A DNA stretch of 64,000 bases from Perlabentimonas sp041656735 (GCA_041656735.1 JBBACY010000011.1:1-64000); one strand, 5' to 3'; counted from the first letter of the stretch, positions 25,665 through 35,700 are shown. The notes: a model not told the origin generated them from the letters alone. Translations and numbers: made by a program.

Positions 25665-26219
25665 CTATTCTTGTAGATATATCTTACCCGAGGGCTTTCG
25701 CACTATCCAATCGTTAAAGTCTTCATCGGAATCCATGCCTTCGCCAAAAATAACGTCATCATCCGAAGTGAGTTTAACCATATCATTAGAGTATATTTTT
25801 TTAGTTTTCTGGTTCCAAAAAAGCTGTTCGGTGTTTAGTATTTGCCCCTTATTATTCTGTGCTACAACATCATACCTGGCATTCCACAGTTCCTCTTTCT
25901 CGTAAAAAATTGCATAATTTGCCGTAATGGTTGACTCAACATTTAGGGAGTCATCATAATTGTAAACGGTTATCCCCTTCGGAAACTCATTGTATGGCTC
26001 CTCGGCATACTGATAATACATAGATTCGGGCGCTAGCACACGTATTTTAATTTTCCCGTTTTCAGTATAAATAATTTCAATATTTTCACCCACTAAACTC
26101 GGAACCTGCTCGCGCTCAGTAAGGGCATTAACTATTTCGATATCAGTTTTGCAAGAAGAAAGCAAAATAGTCCCTACGATGGTAGGGACTATCAACTTTT
26201 TTAAGCAATATAAAAACAT
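25665..26219 (-). CDS. lptC: LPS export lipoprotein LptC
   Basis: A 184-residue envelope protein. A lipobox ends in Cys23 (LLSSC), so it is anchored as a lipoprotein rather than by a plain membrane segment. The body is the LptC/OstA beta-jellyroll (about 45-175): YYQYAEEPYNEFPKGI, ITANYAIFYEKEELWNA, GQILNTEQLFWNQKTKKIYS. It passes lipopolysaccharide from the inner-membrane LptB2FG complex towards LptA. lptE lies 26 kb away in another operon. Confidence 0.9.
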   Translation of the reverse strand: MFLYCLKKLIVPTIVGTILLSSCKTDIEIVNALTEREQVPSLVGENIEIIYTENGKIKIRVLAPESMYYQYAEEPYNEFPKGITVYNYDDSLNVESTITANYAIFYEKEELWNARYDVVAQNNKGQILNTEQLFWNQKTKKIYSNDMVKLTSDDDVIFGEGMDSDEDFNDWIVRKPSGKIYLQE

Positions 26220-26240
26220 TGTATGTTTCAGTATTATTAC

Positions 26241-27578
26241 CTATTCGGGGCGTGCCCTTATGGTTGTTGTCTCGTTAATCCAACCGCCAACAGTGTACCT
26301 TTGGTTTATGGTTAAGTCTTGGAAAAAGATATCTGACTTAGCTGGGAAATACTGAACGTAGGTATCAATAAGCCTAGTGCAATCATCGGCTACGGAAGGG
26401 TCAACCTGTTTTGCTTTTGCAAACTGATCAACTGCAACCCAGTATATTGTCTTCTTCTGAAAATCATCAGTAAAACAATCTTTCTCTGCAGCATAAATTT
26501 GACCAATTAGTATGTAAGCATGACCAATTTTGGGGTTTATGCTTAGCGCTTTTTGAGCTAACGAACGAGCTTGCTGCGGTTTCCCCATATCGTTAAATAC
26601 CATATTTGCGTACTCAACCAAAAACTTAGATTCAACAATTGAATCGGTCTGTTGCTCTATTGCTTCTTTGTATAAAACTTCTGCTTTAGCGTAATTCTTT
26701 TCATTTAGATATATCCGAGCCAATTCGTAGGCGCGGCTAGAAGAAGGCTCAATACCATACAATACTTTAGCCGTTTTCTTGTAGAATTCAGTCGTCTCAC
26801 ATTTATTAGCCGATAAAAGGGTACTAACCATTTTAACTAGTTCTATGGGAGCATCCTCTTTGATGCGAGGTTCAAAAATTTTCTCTAAACTTTCGCAGTC
26901 AGCAACGCCCGCGTTTGAGAAGATGGCATCTATATTCTCTTTTACCTGCAGCAATCTTGAGTCGTCTGGCTTTGATTCGAGCTGTGAGTCGAGAAAATCA
27001 GCTAGCATTGCGTAAGTTTCAATTACACTTTCGCCAGTAAGTTTACCATTATCATACATTGTTTTTGTAAGCGCCATATATGTATATAGTACCACTTCGG
27101 ATGAAGCATCGCTCTCAAGTTCAACTGACTCTTTGAGGATATTATAGGCCTCCTCGTAACGATCTGCATCAAGGCTAGCCAAATCTATTCCCTTTTGGCC
27201 AAGAACCGTTCCTTTTGAATCAAAATGTTCAATACGCAAATCGTAAATCAACATAAGCGAATCAATCAGTTCAGCCTTACGAGATGGTGCAGCCTCATTT
27301 TCAATCCACGTTTTCATCATCCTTGTTCCATGGATGTAAGTATTCAAGCGAGCAGCTGGGCAAACATTTAAAACCTTTAGCCAGTTGGGTTTTGCCTTCT
27401 CGTAATTTTTCTGTTTATAATCCTCTCCATAAAGAGATAGCGCAACAATACATTGCTGTCTTGCCTCCTCATCAACACCGTACTTAGAATCATTTAAGTA
27501 GGCTTGTGCTATGCCCTTTACTGAAAAAAGTAGCAGTATCGACAGGGCTAGTAAGTTTAATGTAAAAATCCTTTTCAT
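26241..27578 (-). CDS. Secreted tetratricopeptide-repeat protein
   Basis: A 445-residue protein with a signal peptide (1-24, VKGIAQ) and repeated helical pairs of TPR type. Clear units lie near residues 275-375, for example ARIYLNEKNYAKAEVLYKEAIEQ and ARSLAQKALSINPKIGHAYILIGQIY. It probably scaffolds an envelope complex. It sits 21 bases before lptC and 30 after the outer-membrane protein gene, an order that I recall from other Bacteroidia. Exact partner unknown. Confidence 0.85.
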   Translation of the reverse strand: MKRIFTLNLLALSILLLFSVKGIAQAYLNDSKYGVDEEARQQCIVALSLYGEDYKQKNYEKAKPNWLKVLNVCPAARLNTYIHGTRMMKTWIENEAAPSRKAELIDSLMLIYDLRIEHFDSKGTVLGQKGIDLASLDADRYEEAYNILKESVELESDASSEVVLYTYMALTKTMYDNGKLTGESVIETYAMLADFLDSQLESKPDDSRLLQVKENIDAIFSNAGVADCESLEKIFEPRIKEDAPIELVKMVSTLLSANKCETTEFYKKTAKVLYGIEPSSSRAYELARIYLNEKNYAKAEVLYKEAIEQQTDSIVESKFLVEYANMVFNDMGKPQQARSLAQKALSINPKIGHAYILIGQIYAAEKDCFTDDFQKKTIYWVAVDQFAKAKQVDPSVADDCTRLIDTYVQYFPAKSDIFFQDLTINQRYTVGGWINETTTIRARPE

Positions 27579-27608
27579 TACTCGGTAATTTTAGTGTAAC
27601 TATAATAT

Positions 27609-28889
27609 TTAATTATATTTTCGCTTCATAAACCAGAAATCATAAAAAGTAAATCCTATATTAACAACACCGTAGGTTTCTTGTATTAAATTATTTGATA
27701 GGGTTCCTTTCTGACCTAGTTCACATGAAATGTTAAATGTGCTATTACTGCGCTTGAATGGTAAACCTACTCCAAAAGTTATGCCATAATCTTTTATTTG
27801 GTTTCCACGAAGCTTCAGATTTGTATCTGAATAGTATACTCCAGCACGATAAGCTACCCGTTTAAAATACGAACGCAAATCGGTAGAATTTGGAATTAAC
27901 TGCAGTCCAACACGTATCGTATTGCTTTTAACAAGAGAATCGCTAACATTTAGAAACTTTGCATTGGTCCAATCCTGCGATGCGTAGTCGGCACCAATCA
28001 TAAACTTATCTTTGTAGGCAAACGTAAAACCTGCCGAAATATTCTTTGGAAAATCGATGGCACTTTTGGGATACTCTTTAAAAGCAAGAGTATCAACAAC
28101 TTTACCTATTAAGGTTGAAGCAAAAAGCACTTTTTGCGCACCTATAGAGGTTTCGTTATCGAGTGTAGCCCCCACAACCACCTTGTAAGATTTTTCGCTA
28201 CCAAAGGCAAATTCATACTGAGCACCAAGACTAAGTGCAATATCTCGAACTACAATACTATTTTGCCTTCTGAACGTTTGGTACGGAGTATCAGCTGGAA
28301 AAATCGTTTCGGTAGTATGCTCAATTGCCCCGAAAAAATAGGACATATTTGCGCCAAGCGAAAGCCCTTTAAAAGGCTTAATGGCTAACCCGAAATATGA
28401 TTGAGTAACTCCGCCCTTCCCTTGATAGTAATACTTAATTGGACCAATTGTACTTAGCAGGTAGGGATCCATTTCAATATCCTTAATTCGATAGCCTACG
28501 TTGCTAAAAGGCTGAATACCTGCACTAGCCCCCATCCATTTAGTTATGGGAAATTGTATAGCCAAATGGTGAAGATTGGCTCCAGAATTGAAATTAGCCT
28601 GATTGTTAGTTTTGTAATTGACGCCTGTACCCTCAAGGCCAAAATCAAAAATAAACGACATTGAATCCTGCGATGTGTATGATGCAGGGTTCAGAAAGTT
28701 TATACTCTTAGAGTTTCTAACTCCTTGTGAGATACCCCCAAATGCCTTGGTATTAGCATAACCCCTATTACGTATTTCGCCCATACCAAAGCGTGAGTAG
28801 GGTGAAAAGGTTGAAAAACTTTGCGATAGCACTGGCATTGAAACCAGTAGGGCCGTCACCAGGAGCAGTAGCTTATTGTAGATTCTCAT
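27609..28889 (-). CDS. Outer-membrane beta-barrel protein, function unknown
   Basis: A 426-residue protein: signal peptide (1-22, VLSQ), then a FadL/PorV-like barrel composition with alternating strands and Gly/aromatic turns. It opens with SPYSRFGMGEIRNRGYANTKAFGG, which I recall from uncharacterised Bacteroidota outer-membrane proteins next to coaX. The start overlaps the coaX stop by 17 bases, so translation is coupled. Substrate or role unknown. Confidence 0.82.
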   Translation of the reverse strand: MRIYNKLLLLVTALLVSMPVLSQSFSTFSPYSRFGMGEIRNRGYANTKAFGGISQGVRNSKSINFLNPASYTSQDSMSFIFDFGLEGTGVNYKTNNQANFNSGANLHHLAIQFPITKWMGASAGIQPFSNVGYRIKDIEMDPYLLSTIGPIKYYYQGKGGVTQSYFGLAIKPFKGLSLGANMSYFFGAIEHTTETIFPADTPYQTFRRQNSIVVRDIALSLGAQYEFAFGSEKSYKVVVGATLDNETSIGAQKVLFASTLIGKVVDTLAFKEYPKSAIDFPKNISAGFTFAYKDKFMIGADYASQDWTNAKFLNVSDSLVKSNTIRVGLQLIPNSTDLRSYFKRVAYRAGVYYSDTNLKLRGNQIKDYGITFGVGLPFKRSNSTFNISCELGQKGTLSNNLIQETYGVVNIGFTFYDFWFMKRKYN

Positions 28890-29613
28890 TATACTCTAAA
28901 ATTCGGTTAAGTCCTAAAAGCACTAATTTGGACTGCACAAAGATGCTATTTTTTAAGTTTTTATCAAAAAAAAATGAATCGCCACCTGTAAAAACTATTA
29001 CAAGAGGCGAATATTGCCCCCTAACGTGGTCAATATAACTATCAACCTCGGCTATTACACCATTTAAAACCCCTGATTTTATTGAGGTTTCTGTCGTATC
29101 GCCAATAAGTGGAAATTTTGTGTTAAAAGATACTAAAGGTAGCTTAGCAGTAAAATGATTTAACGCCTTAAATCGCATATCAATGCCTGGTGAAATGGCT
29201 CCTCCTAGGTATTCTCCGCCGGATGTTATCAAATCGTAAGTAATTGCAGTGCCGCTATCAATACTTAAAACATTTTGATTTTCATATAACACGCTAGCAC
29301 CGACCACTGCGGCCAATCTATCGGGGCCAAGGGTTGATGATGTTTTATAACAACTTTTTATGGGCAAAGGTGTTTGCGATGAAAACGTTAACGTTGGCAC
29401 TTGTTGTGAAAGAAATTCGTCAAAACATCCTTTAATTTCCCCAACACTCGAAATTATAGCTCTCTCAATATCGTATTTTCTAATTAAATTAGAAATAGCA
29501 TTAGGGTCAACCTCAGCAATTTTATCGCAAAACTCAATGTGGTTGCCTTTAAAAACAGCAATTTTCGTCAGTGTATTTCCAATATCAACTACCAAACTGG
29601 TTTGTTCTGGCAT
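28873..29613 (-). CDS. coaX: Type III pantothenate kinase
   Basis: A 246-residue cytoplasmic kinase that makes 4'-phosphopantothenate, the first step of CoA synthesis. ASKHA-fold motifs are VVDIGNTLTK (8-17), GPDRLAAVVG (about 94) and SIDSGTAITYD followed by LGGAISPG. The ATG at 29613 is used; a longer frame from 29640 adds nine residues before the conserved start. It follows mfd by 35 bases and overlaps the outer-membrane protein gene. Confidence 0.94.
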   Translation of the reverse strand: MPEQTSLVVDIGNTLTKIAVFKGNHIEFCDKIAEVDPNAISNLIRKYDIERAIISSVGEIKGCFDEFLSQQVPTLTFSSQTPLPIKSCYKTSSTLGPDRLAAVVGASVLYENQNVLSIDSGTAITYDLITSGGEYLGGAISPGIDMRFKALNHFTAKLPLVSFNTKFPLIGDTTETSIKSGVLNGVIAEVDSYIDHVRGQYSPLVIVFTGGDSFFFDKNLKNSIFVQSKLVLLGLNRILEYNENLQ

Positions 29614-29648
29614 TTTAGATTCTTTATTCAAGATAAACAAGTTTTAAA

Positions 29649-32600
29649 CTACACTTTTTCAGTTTTAGAAACTGCTAAATCTATTCGTTTCAAAGTTTCG
29701 AGAGCATCATCAATAGATTTAACCCCCTTGGCCGTAAGTGTTAACTTTTCGCGTTGTTCTTTAAGCTGAAAGATACGTGGATTAGCCTGAATATAAGCAA
29801 TTATTCCAGCAAAAATTGATGAACGGTAAAAAGGCGAAACCTGATTTGAAACGAAGTACCCAATAAGCGCCCCATTTTTCAACAGCACCCTTTCCATTCC
29901 GAGTGTTTTAGCTAACCCCCTTAGACGTACTACGCTAAGCAGCTCTGACACCTGTTCGGGTAGCTTGCCAAACCTGTCTTTAAGTTTGCTTTCAAAGGCT
30001 GATAATTCGTGTGGCTCTGCTATTAAGTCGAGCTCGCGGTAAAGTTTCATACGCTCTGAAACGCTTGAAACATAAGTATCGGGAATTAGTAATTCCAAAT
30101 CGGTTTCTATATGGCAGTCGGCCTTTTCGGGCGACCAGGCAGCAGCCTTAGGCTTATTCTCCGTATTGGTATCGGCAAACACGTCACTAAATTCCTCTTC
30201 GCGAAGTTCTTGCATAGCCTCTTCGAGTATTCGATGGTAAGTTTCAAAGCCAATATCGGCAATAAAACCACTTTGCTCTCCACCAAGCAAATTGCCCGCA
30301 CCTCGTATGTCTAAATCCTGCATTGCTATGCTAAAACCGCTTCCCAACTCCGAGAACTCTTCAATGGTTTTAAGCCTACGCCTTGCCTCGTTGGTTAACT
30401 CTTCGAGTGGCGGAGCCAGTAGGTAGCAAAATGCTTTCTTGTTTGAACGACCCACACGCCCTCGCAGCTGGTGCAAATCGCTTAGCCCAAACATATGGGC
30501 ATTGTTTACAATTATGGTATTTGCGTTTGCTATATCGAGCCCCGACTCTATTATGGTTGTTGATACCAGCACGTCATAGTCGCCCGAGATGAAATCGAAC
30601 ATAGTCTTTTCAAGCGTTGCTGGTTCCATTTGCCCGTGTGCAACAATTGAGGTAACGTTGGGGCATATTTTAGATATCATATGCTGCACTTCAGTAATGT
30701 TTTGTACCCGGTTATGCACGAAAAACACCTGCCCTCCCCGACTTACCTCAAACTCAATAGCCTCTTTTATTATATCAACACTAAAGTTGTGCAGCTCGGT
30801 AGCAATCGGATGCCTGTTGGGTGGCGGTGTATTTATAATTGATAAATCGCGGGCGCCCATTAACGAGAATTGAAGTGTGCGAGGAATGGGAGTTGCTGTT
30901 AGCGTTAGAGTATCAACATTAATACGAAGTTTTTTAAGTTTCTCCTTAGCTGCAACGCCAAACTTTTGTTCCTCATCAATAATAATAAGGCCTAAGTTTT
31001 TAAAACTAACCATTTTATTTAACAGGGCATGGGTTCCAATAATAATATCGACTTGCCCCTGCGCCAAGCGCGAAAAAATATCTTTTTGAGCCTTGGCCGT
31101 TTTCATTCTACTTACAAATTCTACCTTACAAGGGAAACTTTCAAGTCGTTGGCTAAAGGTTTGAAAATGCTGCAAAGCTAGAATTGTGGTAGGAACTAGT
31201 ATGGCAACCTGCTTGCTATCGGCAACGGCTTTAAAGGCCGCTCTTACAGCAATCTCTGTTTTCCCAAAACCCACATCGCCACACACGAGCCTATCCATTG
31301 GTATTGAGCTCTCCATATCCTCCTTAAATGCCTGGGTAGCTTTTACCTGATCGGGTGTATCCTCATATATGAATGAGGCTTCGAGCTCCTCCTGTAAATA
31401 TGAATCGGGCGAGTAAGCAAACCCTTTTTCAGCTAATCGTTTTGAGTACAGCGCAATAAGATCTTTGGCAATATCTTTAACCTTGCGTTTAGTTGTTTGT
31501 TTTAGCTTTTGCCACGCTCCCGAGCCCAACTTATGGAGTTTTGGCAACTCTGCCTCCTTACCTCTATATTTTGAAATCCGGTGCAGATTATGAATGCTTA
31601 CTAGTAAGGTGTCCCCATCCTTATAGGTAAGCCTCACAGACTCCTGCACCTTACCGTTAATCGATTGCTTTATAAGCCCACCAAAAACACCAATACCATG
31701 GTCAATATGCACAACATAATCGCCAGGCTGTAGACTTAACAGCTCTTTCATTGAAAGGCTATCGCGCTTGGTAAACTCATTTTTCAGCTTATACTTCTGG
31801 TAGCGATCAAATAGCTGGTGATCGGTAAAAACGCACACTTTTAAAATATGGTCAATAAACCCCTCGTGCAGCGTTGACTCGATGGGAACAAAACGAACAG
31901 ATGAATTTGTGCTTGCGAATATGTTTTCGAGGCGTTTATGCTGATTAGGATTATCGGCCAGTATGTAGGTTTGGTAACCTTTCTGGTCGAAACTAATTAA
32001 ATGCTGGGCAATTAGCTCGAAGTTTTTTTGGAATTTTGGTTGGGGAACAACCTCAAAATCAATTACAAGGGTTGGTTTCAGCAGTTGCTTTACCCCAAAC
32101 TCAACTAACCCAAAGGTCTGCATTAGTTCAAAGAAATCGCCTCCTGAGGTGAAATGTTCCTTTCGGCTAATGCTCTCGAAGGTTTGATTCATAGTGCCAA
32201 GAACAATCTCAATATCCCTAACCCAAACCACCGTATTGTCTGGTAATAACTCTACTAAGCACTTCCTATTATCATCATTCTCTTGCTCTTGCTCTTTCTG
32301 CAAATCGGGAATAAACGATACGGTTTGAAAATTCTCTATTGAAAGTTGATCATCAATATTAAACGATCGGATCGATTCAACCTCTTCGCCAAAAAAGTCG
32401 ATACGGTAGGGTAAGTGTGATGAGTACGAAAAAACATCGACAATGCTTCCCCTAATTGAAAACTGCCCAGGCTCATGAACAAACTCTGTACGCTCAAAAC
32501 CTATATCTAGTAAAAATTCAGCTAAAAAGCCCTGCGAAATTGTTTCGCCTACTGATATATTAATGGAATTCTTGGTAAAATAATCGACCGGTACAACCTT

Positions 32601-33017
32601 CTCGGCAAGAGCCTCGGGATAAGTTATGATTAAAATGCCATTTTGAGGATTGGCATTAATAGCAGGGATTACTTTTTGGGTATCGGTACGCTGAATTAAG
32701 GCAGCAGGTAATTTTTGCTCGTATTGAACCGAGCGTTTATACGAGGAGGGAAAAAAGAAAAGCCTTTCCGTAGGCAAAATGGATGATAAATCAGTAAAAA
32801 AGTATGCAGCCTCCTCCTTGTCATTCAAAATTACAAGCTGGGTATTTCCAATAGTACCCGCAACAGAACCTGCCAAAAGCGACGCTGAAGAACCCGCAAT
32901 GCCCTTAACTCGCACTCTACTCAAGTGGCAATTTTTCAACTCGTCGGTTAGCCTAACCACCGAAGATTGCCGCTGATACATTAAAATTAGATCGGAAATT
33001 GAAAACTTACTTTGCAT
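29649..33017 (-). CDS. mfd: Transcription-repair coupling factor Mfd
   Basis: An 1122-residue translocase that pushes stalled RNA polymerase off DNA and recruits UvrA. Order: UvrB-like N-terminal domains (about 1-330), RNA-polymerase-interaction domain (about 460-530, PGDYVVHIDHGIGVFGG), RecG-like helicase with Walker A (GFGKTEIA, about 580-590) and DEEQ box at Asp681, the translocation motif DLHQLRGRVGRSNKKAFCYL, then the TRCF domain. The ATG at 33017 is used; the codon before it is TTG. A promoter box lies 22 bases upstream. First gene of a long operon through coaX to lptC. Confidence 0.97.
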   Translation of the reverse strand: MQSKFSISDLILMYQRQSSVVRLTDELKNCHLSRVRVKGIAGSSASLLAGSVAGTIGNTQLVILNDKEEAAYFFTDLSSILPTERLFFFPSSYKRSVQYEQKLPAALIQRTDTQKVIPAINANPQNGILIITYPEALAEKVVPVDYFTKNSINISVGETISQGFLAEFLLDIGFERTEFVHEPGQFSIRGSIVDVFSYSSHLPYRIDFFGEEVESIRSFNIDDQLSIENFQTVSFIPDLQKEQEQENDDNRKCLVELLPDNTVVWVRDIEIVLGTMNQTFESISRKEHFTSGGDFFELMQTFGLVEFGVKQLLKPTLVIDFEVVPQPKFQKNFELIAQHLISFDQKGYQTYILADNPNQHKRLENIFASTNSSVRFVPIESTLHEGFIDHILKVCVFTDHQLFDRYQKYKLKNEFTKRDSLSMKELLSLQPGDYVVHIDHGIGVFGGLIKQSINGKVQESVRLTYKDGDTLLVSIHNLHRISKYRGKEAELPKLHKLGSGAWQKLKQTTKRKVKDIAKDLIALYSKRLAEKGFAYSPDSYLQEELEASFIYEDTPDQVKATQAFKEDMESSIPMDRLVCGDVGFGKTEIAVRAAFKAVADSKQVAILVPTTILALQHFQTFSQRLESFPCKVEFVSRMKTAKAQKDIFSRLAQGQVDIIIGTHALLNKMVSFKNLGLIIIDEEQKFGVAAKEKLKKLRINVDTLTLTATPIPRTLQFSLMGARDLSIINTPPPNRHPIATELHNFSVDIIKEAIEFEVSRGGQVFFVHNRVQNITEVQHMISKICPNVTSIVAHGQMEPATLEKTMFDFISGDYDVLVSTTIIESGLDIANANTIIVNNAHMFGLSDLHQLRGRVGRSNKKAFCYLLAPPLEELTNEARRRLKTIEEFSELGSGFSIAMQDLDIRGAGNLLGGEQSGFIADIGFETYHRILEEAMQELREEEFSDVFADTNTENKPKAAAWSPEKADCHIETDLELLIPDTYVSSVSERMKLYRELDLIAEPHELSAFESKLKDRFGKLPEQVSELLSVVRLRGLAKTLGMERVLLKNGALIGYFVSNQVSPFYRSSIFAGIIAYIQANPRIFQLKEQREKLTLTAKGVKSIDDALETLKRIDLAVSKTEKV

Positions 33018-33039
33018 CAAAAACTGGTGAATTAAGTTA

Positions 33040-33047
33040 CAAAGTTA
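33040..33047 (-). promoter_or_regulatory. -7 promoter box of the mfd operon
   Basis: The minus strand reads TAACTTTG, a full TAnnTTTG match, 22 bases before the mfd ATG, giving a very short leader. Confidence 0.6.
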
Positions 33048-33177
33048 GAACGAATCCGCTCTCAATCAAAGTGAAAATTTAAAATATTTTTTTCAATCCA
33101 AACAAAACTCTTATGTTGTACACTTTTTCTAAAGCGAAGTTTGCGCTTAAGAAAAGCAAATATTTAAAAATTGATTT

Positions 33178-33185
33178 TACATTTG
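33178..33185 (+). promoter_or_regulatory. -7 promoter box of glsA
   Basis: The plus strand reads TACATTTG, a full TAnnTTTG match, 35 bases before the ATG at 33221. It is divergent from the mfd promoter about 130 bases away. Confidence 0.6.
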
Positions 33186-33220
33186 TAGCATAAATTGCAA
33201 CAATCCAAATTTGTATTAAT

Positions 33221-34048
33221 ATGGAAAAACCCGCAAATTATATTGACGTTGAGCAGGTTCTGGCAAAAAGGAGCCCGAAGTTAAAAAAATTGCTTCCAGG
33301 CTTTATGATTTGGTACCTGAAAAGAATTATCCACCAAGATGAAATTAACGAGGTACTAAGCAAGTCGGGCAACAAGCAAGGGGTTGATTTTATTGAAGCT
33401 GTTCTGAGCTTTTTAGATGTAACGTATACCATTGAGGGGCTTGATAACCTATCGGAAAACGAAAGGTACGCCTTCGTGTCCAACCATCCACTGGGTGGGC
33501 TTGATGGAATGATACTAATTCATGCCCTTAGTAAAAAGTTTAGTTCGGTAAAAGTACCTGCTAACGATTTATTGATGAACGTTAAACAGATGCAGGACAT
33601 TTTTATTCCAGTAAATAAGCATGGTGTACAATCCAGAGAGAACGTAAAACTTATGGAGAGTGCCTACGCTTCGGATAATCAGCTATTCAGCTTTCCGGCA
33701 GGTTTATGCTCGCGTAAGAAAGCTGGAGGGAAAATTGAAGATTTGGAGTGGAAAAAGAGTTTTATTGTTAAATCAGTTAAGCATAAGCGTAAAATTGTAC
33801 CCATCTATTTTAGTGGTAAGAACTCAAATTTCTTTTATAATTTAAGCCGAATTAGAAATTTTTTGGGCATAAAAGCGAATATTGAAATGATCTATTTGGT
33901 TGATGAAATGTTTAAACAAAAGGGAAGTAGAATGCACGCCCACGTGGGCAAGCCTATCCCTCCCGAAACATTTAAATCAACAAGTCGACCTGCAGAATGG
34001 GCTAGGTGGGTAAAGGCAAAGGTTTACGACCTAAATAGCGAACAATAA
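33221..34048 (+). CDS. glsA: 1-acyl-glycerol-3-phosphate acyltransferase family, GlsA/OlsA-like O-acyltransferase
   Basis: A 275-residue membrane-associated acyltransferase. The family's catalytic HX4-5D element is NHPLGGLD (His89, Asp95), and the substrate loop near residue 153 reads LFSFPAGLCSRK. Followed 108 bases later by an OlsB/GlsB-like N-acyltransferase gene. In Bacteroides thetaiotaomicron glsB and glsA make glycine lipids: GlsB adds a 3-hydroxy fatty acid to glycine and GlsA adds the second chain. The pairing here supports that role, though ornithine or serine-type amino lipids are possible. Confidence 0.88.
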   Translation: MEKPANYIDVEQVLAKRSPKLKKLLPGFMIWYLKRIIHQDEINEVLSKSGNKQGVDFIEAVLSFLDVTYTIEGLDNLSENERYAFVSNHPLGGLDGMILIHALSKKFSSVKVPANDLLMNVKQMQDIFIPVNKHGVQSRENVKLMESAYASDNQLFSFPAGLCSRKKAGGKIEDLEWKKSFIVKSVKHKRKIVPIYFSGKNSNFFYNLSRIRNFLGIKANIEMIYLVDEMFKQKGSRMHAHVGKPIPPETFKSTSRPAEWARWVKAKVYDLNSEQ

Positions 34049-34156
34049 AACACCGAAATTACAACAGCATTGTGCTAGTTGTATACTTAACTATTTTGTG
34101 ATACTTAAAGAGAGCAAGATTGAATAAATTTTTACGCGTTTTTAAAACAAAAGACT

Positions 34157-35104
34157 ATGGAACAGGCTATGGAGCAGATTATTGAACCAGTTGACAAAGA
34201 GCTTCTTGAGAAGGAATTAACCAACGATAGGTTTGTTCGTGAAACGAATAACGGGGGGAACTTACTATACATAATTACAGCTCACGACTCACCAAATTTA
34301 ATGCGCGAAGTTGCAAGGCTAAGGGAATTAAGTTTTCGAAGTGCGGGAGGAGGAACCGGTAAAAGTTTAGATATGGATAAGTACGACTTATCCGATAATC
34401 CATATAAACAGCTTATTGTTTGGGATCCGGAAGACAAGGAAATACTTGGCGGGTACAGATATCACATAATTAACCCGAGTATAGGCGAAGAGTTTAACCT
34501 TTCGACTACTGCACTTTTTAATTTTTCAGACAAATTTAAACAAGAATACCTCCCTTGCCTTATTGAATTGGGTCGCTCTTTTGTGCAGCCAAAGTACCAA
34601 TCGAAACAAAAACGAGCAAAGGGTTTATATGCCCTAGACAACCTTTGGGATGGGCTTGGTGCACTCGTTGTACTTAACCCTGGAATTAAGTATTTCTTTG
34701 GAAAGGTTACTATGTATAGACAGTACAATACTACTGCGCGCGATATACTTCTTTACTTTTTAAACAAGCATTTTGCCGATAATGAGCAACTGGTTACGCC
34801 CATTGAGCCGATGAAGGTCGATTTAGACTATAATAGAATGGAGAGCCTTTTTGTGGGCAAAAACTATAAAGAGGATTACAAGATTCTATCGCAAGAGATA
34901 AGGGGTTTGGGCGAGCATATTCCGCCACTCATTAACTCGTATATGAATATTAGCCCTTCAATGAAAATGTTTGGTACCGTAATTAACCCATACTTTGGAG
35001 GCGTTGAAGAATCGGCAATAATGATTACCATTTCCGATATATATAAAAACAAAATGGACAGGCATATTCTATCGTTTTTAAAACGAAAAATTAAAAAGAG
35101 ATAG
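34157..35104 (+). CDS. glsB: GNAT-like amino-acid N-acyltransferase, GlsB/OlsB-like
   Basis: A 315-residue enzyme of the OlsB/hemolysin-like acyltransferase family. Family features are EVARLRELSFRSAGGGTGKSLDMDKYD (about 52-78), the strand LIVWDPEDKEILGGYRYHI, the ELGRSFVQPKYQ element (about 138) and a C-terminal stretch with NPYFGGVEES. It is proposed to link a 3-hydroxyacyl chain to glycine in aminolipid synthesis, with the glsA product finishing the molecule. Followed by a strong terminator. Assignment rests on family and pairing; amino-acid specificity is inferred. Confidence 0.87.
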   Translation: MEQAMEQIIEPVDKELLEKELTNDRFVRETNNGGNLLYIITAHDSPNLMREVARLRELSFRSAGGGTGKSLDMDKYDLSDNPYKQLIVWDPEDKEILGGYRYHIINPSIGEEFNLSTTALFNFSDKFKQEYLPCLIELGRSFVQPKYQSKQKRAKGLYALDNLWDGLGALVVLNPGIKYFFGKVTMYRQYNTTARDILLYFLNKHFADNEQLVTPIEPMKVDLDYNRMESLFVGKNYKEDYKILSQEIRGLGEHIPPLINSYMNISPSMKMFGTVINPYFGGVEESAIMITISDIYKNKMDRHILSFLKRKIKKR

Positions 35105-35107
35105 TTA

Positions 35108-35148
35108 CAAAAAAGCAGGTTACGCAAAATGCGTAACCTGCTTTTTTT
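35108..35148. terminator. Terminator after glsB
   Basis: Perfect 12-base-pair stem (35114-35125 with 35131-35142) and AAAAT loop, with A-run before and T-run after. It can also stop the convergent gene at 35180. Confidence 0.9.
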
Positions 35149-35179
35149 AAGTATTGCGCTTTTTATATTAACTAAATCC

Positions 35180-35674
35180 CTATTTACTCTCCACCTCAAA
35201 CACCTTCTCGAAAGTTTTACTGCGGAATTTATCCATATCCTCTCCTACCCGTTCGTAACCCTCACACTGCTTTACTTCTTTATTTGCATAATCCTGCTGC
35301 TGCTTTAGGTAACCCAAAAGTGATGAAGACCTAAGTATCCCTGAATTTTTCGAAGCAGAAATTGTGCTATTGTAATCAGTCAAGAACCTGCAAGCCTGCG
35401 AAATGTTAACATACCTGTAAAAGTATATATCAACAAGCTTAATTAAGGCGTCGAGCCTAATTTCAAGGTGTTTGCGAGAATTTATTGCAACAGGTATGGT
35501 ATTTACAACAATTGTATATTTCTCGGCAGCCTCCTTGTAGTTTTCGTTTTTGTAGTCCTTTTCGGCCGATTTGAAGCCTAGTTCGGCTGCTTTTATGGCT
35601 CGTTTATCTTGCGAGAATGTATCGAGTGGTAAAAGTAAAACCAACGATATTAAAAAAAGCATTAGGTTTTTCAT
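35180..35674 (-). CDS. Small secreted helical protein, TPR-like
   Basis: A 164-residue protein with a signal peptide (1-22, DTFSQ) and a TPR-like helix pair (AELGFKSAEKDYKNENYKEAAEKYTIVV, about 30-57). The rest is helical and charged without a motif that I recognise. Monocistronic, with its own promoter box 26 bases upstream. Probably periplasmic; function unknown. Confidence 0.78.
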   Translation of the reverse strand: MKNLMLFLISLVLLLPLDTFSQDKRAIKAAELGFKSAEKDYKNENYKEAAEKYTIVVNTIPVAINSRKHLEIRLDALIKLVDIYFYRYVNISQACRFLTDYNSTISASKNSGILRSSSLLGYLKQQQDYANKEVKQCEGYERVGEDMDKFRSKTFEKVFEVESK

Positions 35675-35700
35675 AGTATTTACGGTTAATGGTTTATGAC

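Noticed and set aside
30107..30592. Several open frames on both strands inside mfd
   Set aside because: They are frame shadows of a long conserved gene.
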